From contig CAKUKP010000053.1 in assembly GCA_934663625.1 (NCBI GenBank), forward strand, positions 1 to 20,565: DNA of 20,565 nucleotides. The letters are read 5' to 3'. Shown here one piece after another: positions 12,882 to 20,553 of the stretch (position 1 is its first letter; every line of letters begins with the position of its first letter). The notes under the pieces are model-generated. The model saw only the letters and a program-made list of their open reading frames with translations, did no database searches and was not told where the DNA came from. This DNA is from an uncultured Clostridia bacterium (GTDB taxonomy: Bacteria > Bacillota > Clostridia > Christensenellales > Aristaeellaceae). Made by a program: the position numbers and the translations under genes.

Positions 12882-13697
12882 TTAATCGAGCGGAATTTCC
12901 TCGAAGCCGAAGCTGCGCAGGCGCAGAACGGTTTTGAAGCCGCAGGCCTTTGCGAGCGCCACCGCCTGCGGGAACGCGCAATCGATATGCTCCGCGGCGT
13001 GGGCATCGCTGTTGATGATGATTTTGCCGCCGAGATCGTGGATGTGGCGCAGAATCGCGGGGTTGGGATAGGGCGCGGTGCGGTGGCCGCGCGCGATCGC
13101 GCCGGTATTGATTTCGATCGGCAGCCCGCGGCGCACGGCGCATTCCGCCGCCTCCAGCGCGGGGCGAAGGTAGCGCGGATCGGCTTCATCGAAGCATCTG
13201 CCGCCCTCGTTAAACTTGCTGACTAGATCGATGTGCCCCAGAAAATCCGCGGTGGATGCTTCACAGACGGTGCAGATCAGGCGATAGTATTCGCGGCAGA
13301 AGGCGTAATAATTTCCGCCGAACGCGCGATCCACGATGCCCTGCGTGCGCTGGGCGCTATAATCGATGGAAATCATTTCCCCATCGCAGGGCAGAAAATG
13401 CACCGAATCGATGTGGTAATCAAAGCCGTCCAGGGGTCGATCGTAGAGCGCGTCGCGCTCCACGCCGCAGATGATCTCCAGCCGATCGCGGTATACCTCC
13501 GCCGCGCGATGCACCTCCGCGCGGTAGCGCGCTTCCTTTTTCATGGAAAGCGGCGTAACCTCATAGGGCGTCCAGCCGTGAATGCTGAAGCCCAGCGAAA
13601 CAAAGCCGCGCGCGATCGCGGCCTGCGCCATTTCCTCTACGGTGTTTTTGCCATCACAGAACGTGGTATGGGTGTGTGCGTTGGACAGGGGCAGCAT
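12882..13697 (-). CDS. PHP-family phosphatase, histidinol-phosphatase-like
   Basis: A 271-residue PHP-domain metal-dependent phosphoesterase. The expected metal ligands are visible: His8 and His10 (NAHTHTTFCDG), Asp15, His40, Glu80 (CGVERD), His100 (DSVHFL), His155 (GHIDLV), Asp231 and His233 (NSDAH). Length and the order of motifs fit the HisK/HisJ type that removes phosphate from histidinol phosphate in histidine synthesis, but no his genes are nearby and the substrate could differ. ATG at 13697 is chosen because GGAGG lies 5 nt upstream; an in-frame ATG 30 nt earlier is before that site and lacks its own. Confidence 0.88.
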   Translation of the reverse strand: MLPLSNAHTHTTFCDGKNTVEEMAQAAIARGFVSLGFSIHGWTPYEVTPLSMKKEARYRAEVHRAAEVYRDRLEIICGVERDALYDRPLDGFDYHIDSVHFLPCDGEMISIDYSAQRTQGIVDRAFGGNYYAFCREYYRLICTVCEASTADFLGHIDLVSKFNEGGRCFDEADPRYLRPALEAAECAVRRGLPIEINTGAIARGHRTAPYPNPAILRHIHDLGGKIIINSDAHAAEHIDCAFPQAVALAKACGFKTVLRLRSFGFEEIPLD

Positions 13698-13765
13698 GGG
13701 AACCTCCACATATACAGGATATGCCAAGGATAATCCTTTTTGCCGCGTTTGTCAATGCGGCGCGG

Positions 13766-13794
13766 TTGAAAAGCTGCGCCGAATCTGCTATAAT
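13766..13794 (+). promoter_or_regulatory. Promoter of the DHHW-RluA-membrane protein operon
   Basis: TTGAAA (13766-13771), a 17-bp spacer and a perfect TATAAT (13789-13794), 57 nt before the start at 13851. Confidence 0.8.
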
Positions 13795-13850
13795 CAAATA
13801 GAATAAAATGGATAGTTGTGCGCATACGAAAATCAATCGAGGTAAACGAT

Positions 13851-15074
13851 ATGACCGAAAACAATAAACCCTCCAAACTGCAATTCAGAATCGATATCAT
13901 TCTTTCCGTGCTGTTCATCATCATGATCTTCTTTTTCGGGATCATGACCGTCATAACGAAGTGGGGCGAGATCAACGGGCACGCGCGAAAGATGAAATAT
14001 CTGAAACCGTATCTGGAGGATACCGAGAATTATTCGACGTGGGATATGCTGGCGGCGCGCGTGAGGAGCGTGGATGCGTATCTGGCGGGCAACCTGTACG
14101 GCGCGTCGGAGCTGGGCTATGTGAATTCATCAATGCAGTACGCCATGGGCAAGCGTATGATCACGACCGGCACGCAGAACATGATCAAGCTGAATTCGGG
14201 GCATCTGTATGATTTGCAGAATTATGTGCCGATGGATTCGGCGGCGGATTCGATCGTGGCGCTGAAGGAAAGCATTCCGGCGGACACGCAATTCCTGTTC
14301 GTGTATGAGCATCCCACCATCTATCGTGCGGATCAGATGCCCGAGGGCTATGACGTATTGGATCATTCCGCCGAAATCGCGGATGAAATCACATCCAAGC
14401 TGCGCGATCGCGGCATTGAAGTGATGGACAGCCGCGAAGTGCTGAATGCCACGGGCATGGAGCTTTCCGAATTTCTGTATCGCACGGATCAGCACTGGTC
14501 TACGCGCGCGGCGATTACGATGGCGCAGGCGATATCGCAGAATCTGGGTCTGGATTACAAAAAGCTGGATATCGATCGGTTCGATACCGAAACCTATGAA
14601 AAGCTGTTCATGGGCAAGTATGGCCAGCGCATCGGCACGCCGAACATCGATCCCGACGATGTAACGATCTACTGGCCGAAATACCCCACGCAGATTCACC
14701 GCTATACCGATTATCTGGGCGAAATTACCGATATTTCGGGCAGTTTCAAGGAAAGCATGATCCGCTGGAAGTATTTGCAGCCGGACAAGGGCAAAACGTG
14801 GAACAAGAGCGCCTATTATGATTACGGTCTGGTGGAAAACATCGATATTTTCACAAATGCGAATGGGCCGGATTACACCATTCTGCTGCTGAAGGATTCC
14901 TACAGCGCGCCCATCGGATCGTTTTTGTCGCTCACGGCGGGTAAGGTAATCGCCGCCGATATGCGCAGATACGATCACACCGTAGAGGAATTGATCGAAG
15001 AATACCACCCCGACGCGGTGGTGGTCGCCTACAGCATGCAGATGTTGCGCGATGATGAATATGAATTCCAATAA
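13851..15074 (+). CDS. DHHW-family (AlgX/AlgJ-like SGNH) membrane protein
   Basis: A 407-residue protein anchored by one N-terminal helix (about 13-37, DIILSVLFIIMIFFFGIM), with the rest outside. The motif YRTDQHWST (210-218, with Asp213 and His215) corresponds to the DHHW/AlgJ signature, with Gln replacing the first His. LLLKDSYSAPIGSFLS (345-360) supplies the SGNH-type DS pair (Ser350). The tail HPDAVVVAYSMQML matches the usual end of the fold. Relatives O-acetylate extracellular polymers together with an MBOAT membrane acyltransferase, but none is visible here. GAGGT 7 nt before the ATG at 13851 decides the start; a GTG at 13818 in frame is rejected. It opens an operon with the RluA gene. 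Confidence 0.85.
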   Translation: MTENNKPSKLQFRIDIILSVLFIIMIFFFGIMTVITKWGEINGHARKMKYLKPYLEDTENYSTWDMLAARVRSVDAYLAGNLYGASELGYVNSSMQYAMGKRMITTGTQNMIKLNSGHLYDLQNYVPMDSAADSIVALKESIPADTQFLFVYEHPTIYRADQMPEGYDVLDHSAEIADEITSKLRDRGIEVMDSREVLNATGMELSEFLYRTDQHWSTRAAITMAQAISQNLGLDYKKLDIDRFDTETYEKLFMGKYGQRIGTPNIDPDDVTIYWPKYPTQIHRYTDYLGEITDISGSFKESMIRWKYLQPDKGKTWNKSAYYDYGLVENIDIFTNANGPDYTILLLKDSYSAPIGSFLSLTAGKVIAADMRRYDHTVEELIEEYHPDAVVVAYSMQMLRDDEYEFQ

Positions 15075-15107
15075 TCGCGGGCAAACGTGGCGGAATCGGA
15101 GAAGAAC

Positions 15108-15833
15108 GTGTCGGATGTAATTCAGGCGGGCAGGTTCCGCATTCCGGTGATCTATGAGGATAACCATCTGCTGGTGGTGGAAAAGCCGCCGAATCTGCCC
15201 ACGCAGGCGGATTCCAGCGGGGATGATGATCTTTTAACCCTGCTGAAGGGCTACATCGGTGAAAAATATCATAAGCCCGGCGCGGTGTACCTCGGACTGG
15301 TGCACCGGCTGGATCGACCGGTGGGCGGCGCGATGGTGTTCGCGCGCACAACGAAGGCGGCTTCGCGCCTGTCTGAAACCTTCCGCGCGCACGAACAGAA
15401 CAGGCATTATCTGGCGGTGGTCGAGGGATCGCTTCCGCAGCCGTTCGAACCGGTGGATTATCTGATCAAGGATGCGCGCGGCATGGTGCGCGCGGTTTCC
15501 GCAGATACGCCCGGCGCGAAGCAGGCGCGGCTCGCATCTACGGTAATTGAGCAGCGGGACGGGCTTTCGCTGATCGATGTGCGCCTGTTTACCGGCCGCA
15601 GCCATCAGATTCGCGTGCAGCACGCGCACGCGGGGCATCCGCTGTGGGGCGATATGCGCTATGGGCATGGTCAGGCGGGACGGCAGATCGCGCTGTGGGC
15701 GTATCGGCTGACGCTTATGCATCCCACGCGCAGGGAGGAAATGACCTTCCTGTCGCGCCCGCCGCGGGATGGAATCTGGAAATTGTTCGCATCGGAAATC
15801 GATGCGTGGATGGAGGAAAATCATGCGGAATAA
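15108..15833 (+). CDS. RluA-family pseudouridine synthase
   Basis: A 241-residue enzyme that isomerises uridine to pseudouridine in rRNA or tRNA. The strand IPVIYEDNHLLVVEKPP (near residues 12-28) and the catalytic motif GLVHRLDRPVGG, with nucleophile Asp69, are characteristic. TGRSHQIRVQHAHAGHPLWGD is the second conserved block. It lacks an S4 RNA-binding domain, as short RluA members do. The GTG at 15108 is preferred because GGAG lies 6 nt upstream; an in-frame GTG at 15087 would add 7 residues but has a poor site. It starts 33 nt after the DHHW gene and overlaps the next gene by 11 nt. The target uridine cannot be told. Confidence 0.93.
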   Translation: MSDVIQAGRFRIPVIYEDNHLLVVEKPPNLPTQADSSGDDDLLTLLKGYIGEKYHKPGAVYLGLVHRLDRPVGGAMVFARTTKAASRLSETFRAHEQNRHYLAVVEGSLPQPFEPVDYLIKDARGMVRAVSADTPGAKQARLASTVIEQRDGLSLIDVRLFTGRSHQIRVQHAHAGHPLWGDMRYGHGQAGRQIALWAYRLTLMHPTRREEMTFLSRPPRDGIWKLFASEIDAWMEENHAE

Positions 15834-16185
15834 ACGGCGCGGCGGATGGCTGATGTTGTTTCTGATCTGCACCGCGGCGGTGCCGACCACGGCGATGCTG
15901 GTTTACGGCGCGGCGTTTCCCGATTTTGCGGCGGCGGCGCCGTATCTCGCCACGGGCGCGGCGCTCGGCGCGCTGCACGTGCTGGCGCGCCCGATTCTGC
16001 GCGTGGTGTTTGCGCCGCTGGGCTGTTTGACGTTCGGGCTGGCGGGCACGGGCATCGATATCGCGCTGATCTATCTTGCGGGCTATCTGGTGGATGGATT
16101 CTATGCGCCGTCGATCTGGTACGCGCTGATTACGGCGCTGCTGATCAACGCCGCGAGCGGGATATTGGGCGTAAAAAAACATTGA
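15823..16185 (+). CDS. Small membrane protein, phage-holin-4_2 / YvlD-like (PF04020-type)
   Basis: A 120-residue integral membrane protein with four likely helices at about 8-30, 36-56, 65-88 and 96-115. The segment LARPILRVVFAPLGCLTFGLAG followed by an ALIYLAGYLVDGF stretch matches the pattern of the PF04020 family (rPil..l..Pl..ltlGL), which is widespread in Bacillota and Actinomycetota and has no clear holin role outside phage. The ATG follows GGAGGAAAATC and overlaps the end of the RluA gene by 11 nt, so translation is coupled. The C-terminus is basic. Function unknown. Confidence 0.8.
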   Translation: MRNKRRGGWLMLFLICTAAVPTTAMLVYGAAFPDFAAAAPYLATGAALGALHVLARPILRVVFAPLGCLTFGLAGTGIDIALIYLAGYLVDGFYAPSIWYALITALLINAASGILGVKKH

Positions 16186-16210
16186 CGCGCTTATATCCAG
16201 CAGGTATAAT
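16182..16210 (+). promoter_or_regulatory. Strong promoter overlapping the upstream stop codon
   Basis: TTGACG (16182-16187), a 17-bp spacer and a perfect TATAAT (16205-16210). The -35 contains the TGA stop (16183-16185) of the preceding gene. It drives the gene at 16245. Confidence 0.85.
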
Positions 16211-16244
16211 AGAATAAATGCATAATCAGAACGGAGCAATGATC

Positions 16245-16886
16245 ATGAAGAAGTTCAGACCCTATAAGGCCGGATACATCGTGCTGTACGCGCTGGGCGT
16301 GGCGTGCGTCGGCGATGCGGTGGTATCGATCGTATCTTCTCTGCGCGGAACGCAGAATGAAATGCTGGCGAGCATGTCGATGTTTACCTATCTGCTGGCG
16401 ATTCTGGCGATTTTCTATGTGAGGATGTATGTGACCACGAAGGTCGTCATCAACGGCAGCAAATTCCGATTCGTCAATACCGCCTACATCAAGCCCGCCG
16501 AGGGCGCGAAGCGCGCAAGCTTCATCTATCGTCAGGGCGAAAATGATATCAGGCGCATCGATAAGACCTTCAATATGGAGGAGCTGGAGCGCTACGGCTT
16601 TATCGAAGATCTGGGATACAGCAAGCTGGATCGCAGCGGTGCGGGCGAGGGAAACGCGCTGTTCCCCGTGCACGAGATCGCCTTCGTGATGCAGGATGGC
16701 AAGCGCTATCACTTCAACGCGGGCAATTATTCCTTCAAGCAGCTGCGCGAAATGGTTACGCTGATTCAGAGCGCTTCCCACATCGCGCCCGAAGGCAAGC
16801 TGGCGCTGGTGCTGGATGAATCCAAATGGGAACAGCTCAAGCCGAAGAAGGAAGCAAAAAAGGGCAAGGGTAAGGGCAAAAAATAA
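16245..16886 (+). CDS. Two-TM membrane protein with a cytoplasmic domain and Lys-rich tail
   Basis: A 213-residue protein with two helices at about 9-33 and 44-64, then a roughly 130-residue soluble region of alternating strands and helices that might be PH-like (TTKVVINGSKFRFVNTAYI; HEIAFVMQDGKRYHF), and a very basic tail (EAKKGKGKGKK). Basic residues at both ends favour a cytoplasmic location for the soluble part. The start at 16245 is chosen because GGAG lies 8 nt upstream; ATGs at 16218 and 16239 are either before that site or too close to it. It has its own strong promoter. No family recognised. Confidence 0.78.
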   Translation: MKKFRPYKAGYIVLYALGVACVGDAVVSIVSSLRGTQNEMLASMSMFTYLLAILAIFYVRMYVTTKVVINGSKFRFVNTAYIKPAEGAKRASFIYRQGENDIRRIDKTFNMEELERYGFIEDLGYSKLDRSGAGEGNALFPVHEIAFVMQDGKRYHFNAGNYSFKQLREMVTLIQSASHIAPEGKLALVLDESKWEQLKPKKEAKKGKGKGKK

Positions 16887-16906
16887 GCGCCGATGCGCGT
16901 TCCACC

Positions 16907-16941
16907 TTACAGCTTTGTAAGAATTCATGCAGGATTTGTAA
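16907..16941 (+). promoter_or_regulatory. BceR-like operator upstream of the ABC transporter
   Basis: TTACA-GCTT-TGTAA (16907-16920) is a perfect 5-4-5 inverted repeat of the kind bound by BceR/PsdR-type response regulators (TnACA-N4-TGTAA). A second half-site TGTAA (16937-16941) follows exactly 21 bp later, about two helical turns, in the same orientation. Confidence 0.65.
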
Positions 16942-16975
16942 GCCAAATCGATGGCGTGCAGATCCTGCTTTGCTG

Positions 16976-16981
16976 TATAAT
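16976..16981 (+). promoter_or_regulatory. -10 box of the ABC transporter promoter
   Basis: A perfect TATAAT lies 35 nt before the ATP-binding gene start. No recognisable -35 occurs at 16-18 bp spacing, which fits a promoter that needs an activator bound at the upstream boxes. Confidence 0.6.
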
Positions 16982-17016
16982 GACTTCCGCAATCGAAAAT
17001 ACAGGAGGACAATGCA

Positions 17017-17781
17017 ATGTCGATATTGGAAGTAACCGGCCTGCGCAAGGTATATACATCGCGGCTGGGCGCAAATAAGGTGGAAGCGCTGAAGAACGTG
17101 AATTTCAGCGTGGAAAAGGGCGAATTCGTAGCGATCATGGGCGAAAGCGGATCGGGCAAGACCACGCTTTTAAACCTGCTCGCCGCGCTGGATCGCCCGA
17201 CCGGCGGCACGATCCGTTTAAACGGCGCGGATTTTTCCAACATCCGCGAAGCCGATGCGACGGCGTTCCGCCGCGATAACATCGGATTCGTATTTCAGGA
17301 ATTCAACCTGCTGGATACCTTTACGCTGGAGGACAATATCTATCTGCCGCTGGTGCTGGCGGGCGTGAAATACGATGAAATGCACAGGCGGCTTGCGCAG
17401 ATCGCGAACCGGCTGGGCATTTCGGGGCTTCTGAAAAAATATCCCTACGAAGTATCCGGCGGCCAGAAGCAGCGCGCCGCGGTCGCGCGCGCAGTGATCA
17501 CCAATCCCCAGATGATTCTGGCGGATGAACCCACGGGCGCGCTGGATTCCAGATCGACCGATGAACTTCTGCGCCTGTTCGGCGAAATCAACCGAAGCGG
17601 GCAGACGATATTGATGGTCACGCATTCGGTGCGCGCGGCTTCGGTCGCGGGGCGCGTTCTGTTCATCCGCGATGGCGAGGTGTTCCATCAGATTTACCGC
17701 GGCGAAGATACCGATCAGCAGCTGTATCAGAAGATTTCCGATACGCTTACGCTGCTGGCGACGGGCGGTGACCGGCGATGA
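17017..17781 (+). CDS. ABC transporter ATP-binding protein, BceA-like
   Basis: A 254-residue nucleotide-binding subunit. Walker A is GESGSGKTT (42-50), the Q-loop is at Gln94 (FQEFNLLD), the signature is VSGGQKQR (146-153), Walker B is MILADE with Glu171, and the D-loop GALD and switch His203 (VTHS) are intact. The sequence belongs to the MacB/LolD/BceA class that energises FtsX-type permeases. It overlaps the permease gene by 4 nt (ATGA), so the two form one complex at the membrane. GGAGG precedes the ATG. The BceR-like box upstream points to induction by wall-active peptides such as bacitracin or lantibiotics (inference). Confidence 0.95.
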   Translation: MSILEVTGLRKVYTSRLGANKVEALKNVNFSVEKGEFVAIMGESGSGKTTLLNLLAALDRPTGGTIRLNGADFSNIREADATAFRRDNIGFVFQEFNLLDTFTLEDNIYLPLVLAGVKYDEMHRRLAQIANRLGISGLLKKYPYEVSGGQKQRAAVARAVITNPQMILADEPTGALDSRSTDELLRLFGEINRSGQTILMVTHSVRAASVAGRVLFIRDGEVFHQIYRGEDTDQQLYQKISDTLTLLATGGDRR

Positions 17782-19781
17782 AGAAGGGCATGTATTCCCG
17801 ATTGGCGCTGGACGGCGTTCGCAAAAACCGGCGCATGTATTTTCCGTACCTGCTCACCTGCGTGGGCATCGCGGTGGTTTTCTACATCATGGCGTATCTG
17901 ACCCGAAATGAAACGGTAAAGCTCGCACTGGACAGCGATTCGGCGCTTTCCATGCTGGGCATGGGCAAGGTTGTGATCATGATCTTCGCCGTGATCTTCC
18001 TGTTTTACACACATTCGTTCCTGATTCGCCGCCGCAAACGCGAATTCGGCCTGTACAACATTCTGGGCATGACGAAGGGCAACATCGCGCGCGTGCTGCT
18101 GTGGGAGGAAGTATATACGCTGGCGATCACGCTGGCGCTGGGGCTGGTCTGCGGTATATTGATCTCCAAGCTGGCGGAGCTTTTTCTGGTAAATCTGACG
18201 GATGCGCAGATCACCTATTCCTTCCAGATCGAACCGAAGGCGGTATTGGATACGGCGATCCTGTTCGTGGTCATATTTGCGCTGCAATACATCAAAACGC
18301 TTTTGCAGATCCGCAGAAGCGGCGCGATCGATCTTCTGAAGAGCGAAACCGCCGGTGAAAAGCCGCCGCGCGCGAATTGGGCGCTGGCGATTCCGGGCGC
18401 GCTGCTGCTGGGCGCGGGATATTATATCGCCGTGGCGGTCGCGGATCCGTACAGCGCGCTGATGCAGTTCTTCGTCGCGGTGCTGCTGGTAATCGCGGGC
18501 ACGTATTTAACCATGATCGCGGGCTCGGTCACGCTGTGCCGCGCGCTGCAGAAAAACCGCCGTTATTACTATAAGACGAATCATTTCGTTTCCGTATCGC
18601 AGATGGCGTACAGAATGCGCCGCAACGGCGCGGGGCTCGCCACGATCTGCATCTTGTCCACCATGGTGCTGGTGACCGTGTCCAGCACGTCTTCCCTGTA
18701 CTTCGGCAAGGAGGACAGCCTCGCTTCGCGCTATCCCACGCAGTTTCAGGTCACCGCGAAATTTACTGATGGCCGCGATCTGAATGAAGAAAACATCGCG
18801 CCGCTGAAGGCCGAATTGAATTCCGTCGTTTCCGGCAAGATGGATTCCGCGCTGCGCGGCCTGCGCACGGCGCGCGCCTACGGCGTGGTGGAGGATGATC
18901 ATGTCCAGCTGGATCCGGATGCGATGGCGCGGCTCGCCGTTTCGGATGCGCTGTGGTGCTTTAATTTTGTACCCGCCGCCGATTATAACGCGATCTATGG
19001 CACGGATTACGCGCCCGCCGCGGGCGAAGCGATCCTGTGCGCCGCGGATCGGCCGTTTTCCGGAGATGCGCTGAATATTTCCGGCATCGAACCCCTGCGC
19101 ATCATCAGCGAAGCCGCGCAGCCCATTCAGGATACCGAATCCACCGTGGGCATCGTGCCGGAACTGATGGTGATCGTGGATGATCTGGATGCGCTGCTGA
19201 AGGATCTGGTTGATCAGCGCAATTCCTTCGATCAGCCGGTGATCAACTTCCGCTGGATCTGCGGCTTCGATACGAATCTTTCCGATGAAGCGCAGATCGA
19301 TCTCAATTATGAATTGATTGAACGGCTGGAACCGCCGGTGAACGCAAGACTCACGATCGCATCCTGCGCCGTCAACCGCCGCGATTTCTTCAATTCGTTC
19401 GGCGCGCTGTTCTTCATCGGCATCATGCTCAGCATCGTATTCATGTTCGCCGCCGTGCTGATCATCTATTACAAACAGATTTCCGAAGCGTATGAAGATC
19501 AGGCGCGGTATGATATCATGCGCCGCGTGGGCATGAGCGATCGGGAAATCCGAAAGAGCGTGAATTCACAGCTGTTGACCGTGTTCTTCCTGCCGCTGTT
19601 CGGCGCGCTGTGCCATGTTGCGTTCGCATTCCCCGTGGTGCGGCTGCTGTTGCGCGTATTCAATTTGAATAACGCCGCGCTGTTCGCCGCCGTGACCGGC
19701 ATCGCCTTCTGCGCCTACGCGCTGGTGTACGCGCTGGTGTACAAGATCACCGCCGCCAAGGCGCTTTCCATAAAGGGATAG
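17778..19781 (+). CDS. FtsX-family ABC permease, BceB-like
   Basis: A 667-residue permease with ten predicted helices at about 22-42, 62-83, 112-134, 156-175, 200-222, 228-252, 285-307, 541-565, 598-622 and 634-656, and a large external domain (about 308-540) between helices 7 and 8. This layout is the mark of BceB-type peptide sensor/detoxification transporters. The cytoplasmic coupling segment RRRKREFGLYNILGMTKG (about 84-101) and the C-terminal copy MRRVGMSDREIRKS (581-594) are typical FtsX coupling motifs. It overlaps BceA by 4 nt. BceB proteins normally work with a BceRS kinase/regulator pair, which is not in this window. The inducing peptide is unknown. Confidence 0.93.
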   Translation: MKKGMYSRLALDGVRKNRRMYFPYLLTCVGIAVVFYIMAYLTRNETVKLALDSDSALSMLGMGKVVIMIFAVIFLFYTHSFLIRRRKREFGLYNILGMTKGNIARVLLWEEVYTLAITLALGLVCGILISKLAELFLVNLTDAQITYSFQIEPKAVLDTAILFVVIFALQYIKTLLQIRRSGAIDLLKSETAGEKPPRANWALAIPGALLLGAGYYIAVAVADPYSALMQFFVAVLLVIAGTYLTMIAGSVTLCRALQKNRRYYYKTNHFVSVSQMAYRMRRNGAGLATICILSTMVLVTVSSTSSLYFGKEDSLASRYPTQFQVTAKFTDGRDLNEENIAPLKAELNSVVSGKMDSALRGLRTARAYGVVEDDHVQLDPDAMARLAVSDALWCFNFVPAADYNAIYGTDYAPAAGEAILCAADRPFSGDALNISGIEPLRIISEAAQPIQDTESTVGIVPELMVIVDDLDALLKDLVDQRNSFDQPVINFRWICGFDTNLSDEAQIDLNYELIERLEPPVNARLTIASCAVNRRDFFNSFGALFFIGIMLSIVFMFAAVLIIYYKQISEAYEDQARYDIMRRVGMSDREIRKSVNSQLLTVFFLPLFGALCHVAFAFPVVRLLLRVFNLNNAALFAAVTGIAFCAYALVYALVYKITAAKALSIKG

Positions 19782-19803
19782 GCGAAAAAGGATAGATGGC
19801 ATC

Positions 19804-19845
19804 TTGCATTCCCTGCGCGATGTGCTATAATATAGCGCGCAGGGA
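19804..19845 (+). promoter_or_regulatory. Nitroreductase promoter enclosed in a palindrome
   Basis: TTGCAT (19804-19809), a 16-bp spacer and a perfect TATAAT (19826-19831). A 10-bp perfect inverted repeat, TCCCTGCGCG (19810-19819) and CGCGCAGGGA (19836-19845), brackets the -10, one arm in the spacer and one at the expected transcription start. That is a natural repressor-site layout. Confidence 0.75.
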
Positions 19846-19879
19846 TACCTGCCAATTATGATGCATTGGAGGGAGCAAT

Positions 19880-20401
19880 ATGACGAACGAAGTATTGAAC
19901 ACGATCAAAGCGCGCAGAAGCATTCGCGCGTACAAACCCGACGCCGTACCGGAAGAACTATTGAATGCGGTGCTGGAAGCGGGCACCTATGCGCCGACCG
20001 GCATGGGGCGGCAATCGCCCACGATTATTGCGGTCACCTCCGAAGGATATCGCAGGGAAATCGCAGAACTGAACGCCGCAGTGATGGGCGCCAAATCCGA
20101 TCCGTATTATGGCGCGCCGGTCGTAATTCTGGTGCTGGCGGATGGCGCGGCGAATACCTTCGTCGAGGACGGCAGCTGCGTGATTGAAAACATGATGCTG
20201 GCGGCGGCTTCGGTGGGGCTCGGCTCCGTATGGGTACACCGCGAGCGCGAAATTTTCGACAGTGAACGCGGCAAGGCGCTGCTGCGCGAATGGGGACTTC
20301 CCGAAACGCTGCGCGGCGTGGGCAGCATCGCGCTGGGCTATCCGGCGCACGCGGCGGGCGAAGCCGCCAAACGGAAGGATAATTACATCGTGCGCGTATA
20401 A
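19880..20401 (+). CDS. Nitroreductase family protein
   Basis: A 173-residue FMN-dependent oxidoreductase of the nitroreductase superfamily. The N-terminal FMN-phosphate motif ARRSIRAY (11-18), APTGMGRQSP (38-47) and the late block LAAASVGLGSVWVHR (107-121) are family hallmarks, and length is typical of the short single-domain members. It would reduce quinones or nitro-compounds with NAD(P)H as a homodimer; the natural substrate is unknown. ATG follows GGAGGGAG at 6-8 nt. It has its own promoter and terminator, so it is a single-gene unit. A palindrome around its -10 suggests repression. Confidence 0.93.
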   Translation: MTNEVLNTIKARRSIRAYKPDAVPEELLNAVLEAGTYAPTGMGRQSPTIIAVTSEGYRREIAELNAAVMGAKSDPYYGAPVVILVLADGAANTFVEDGSCVIENMMLAAASVGLGSVWVHREREIFDSERGKALLREWGLPETLRGVGSIALGYPAHAAGEAAKRKDNYIVRV

Positions 20402-20420
20402 CCAAAGTATTTCCAATGGG

Positions 20421-20467
20421 CGGCATTTGCGGATTCGGATAACGAACTGCAAATGCCGTTTGTTTGT
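20421..20467 (+). terminator. Intrinsic terminator after the nitroreductase gene
   Basis: CGGCATTTGC (20421-20430) and GCAAATGCCG (20449-20458) form a 10-bp perfect stem followed by TTTGTTTG. Confidence 0.85.
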
Positions 20468-20553
20468 GCGGCAAAGCGCCGCTGTCGCCACGGCTGCTGC
20501 GTCAAATTACGCATCAATTAAATATATTACAATTATATTACCAAAAGGATTTT

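Noticed and set aside
14130..15167. A 345-codon minus-strand frame opposite the DHHW gene
   Set aside because: Shadow frame. The plus strand carries the DQHW and DSY motifs and a promoter.
16191..17282. A 363-codon minus-strand frame
   Set aside because: It covers parts of two real plus-strand genes and the intergenic operator, without ribosome site or motifs.
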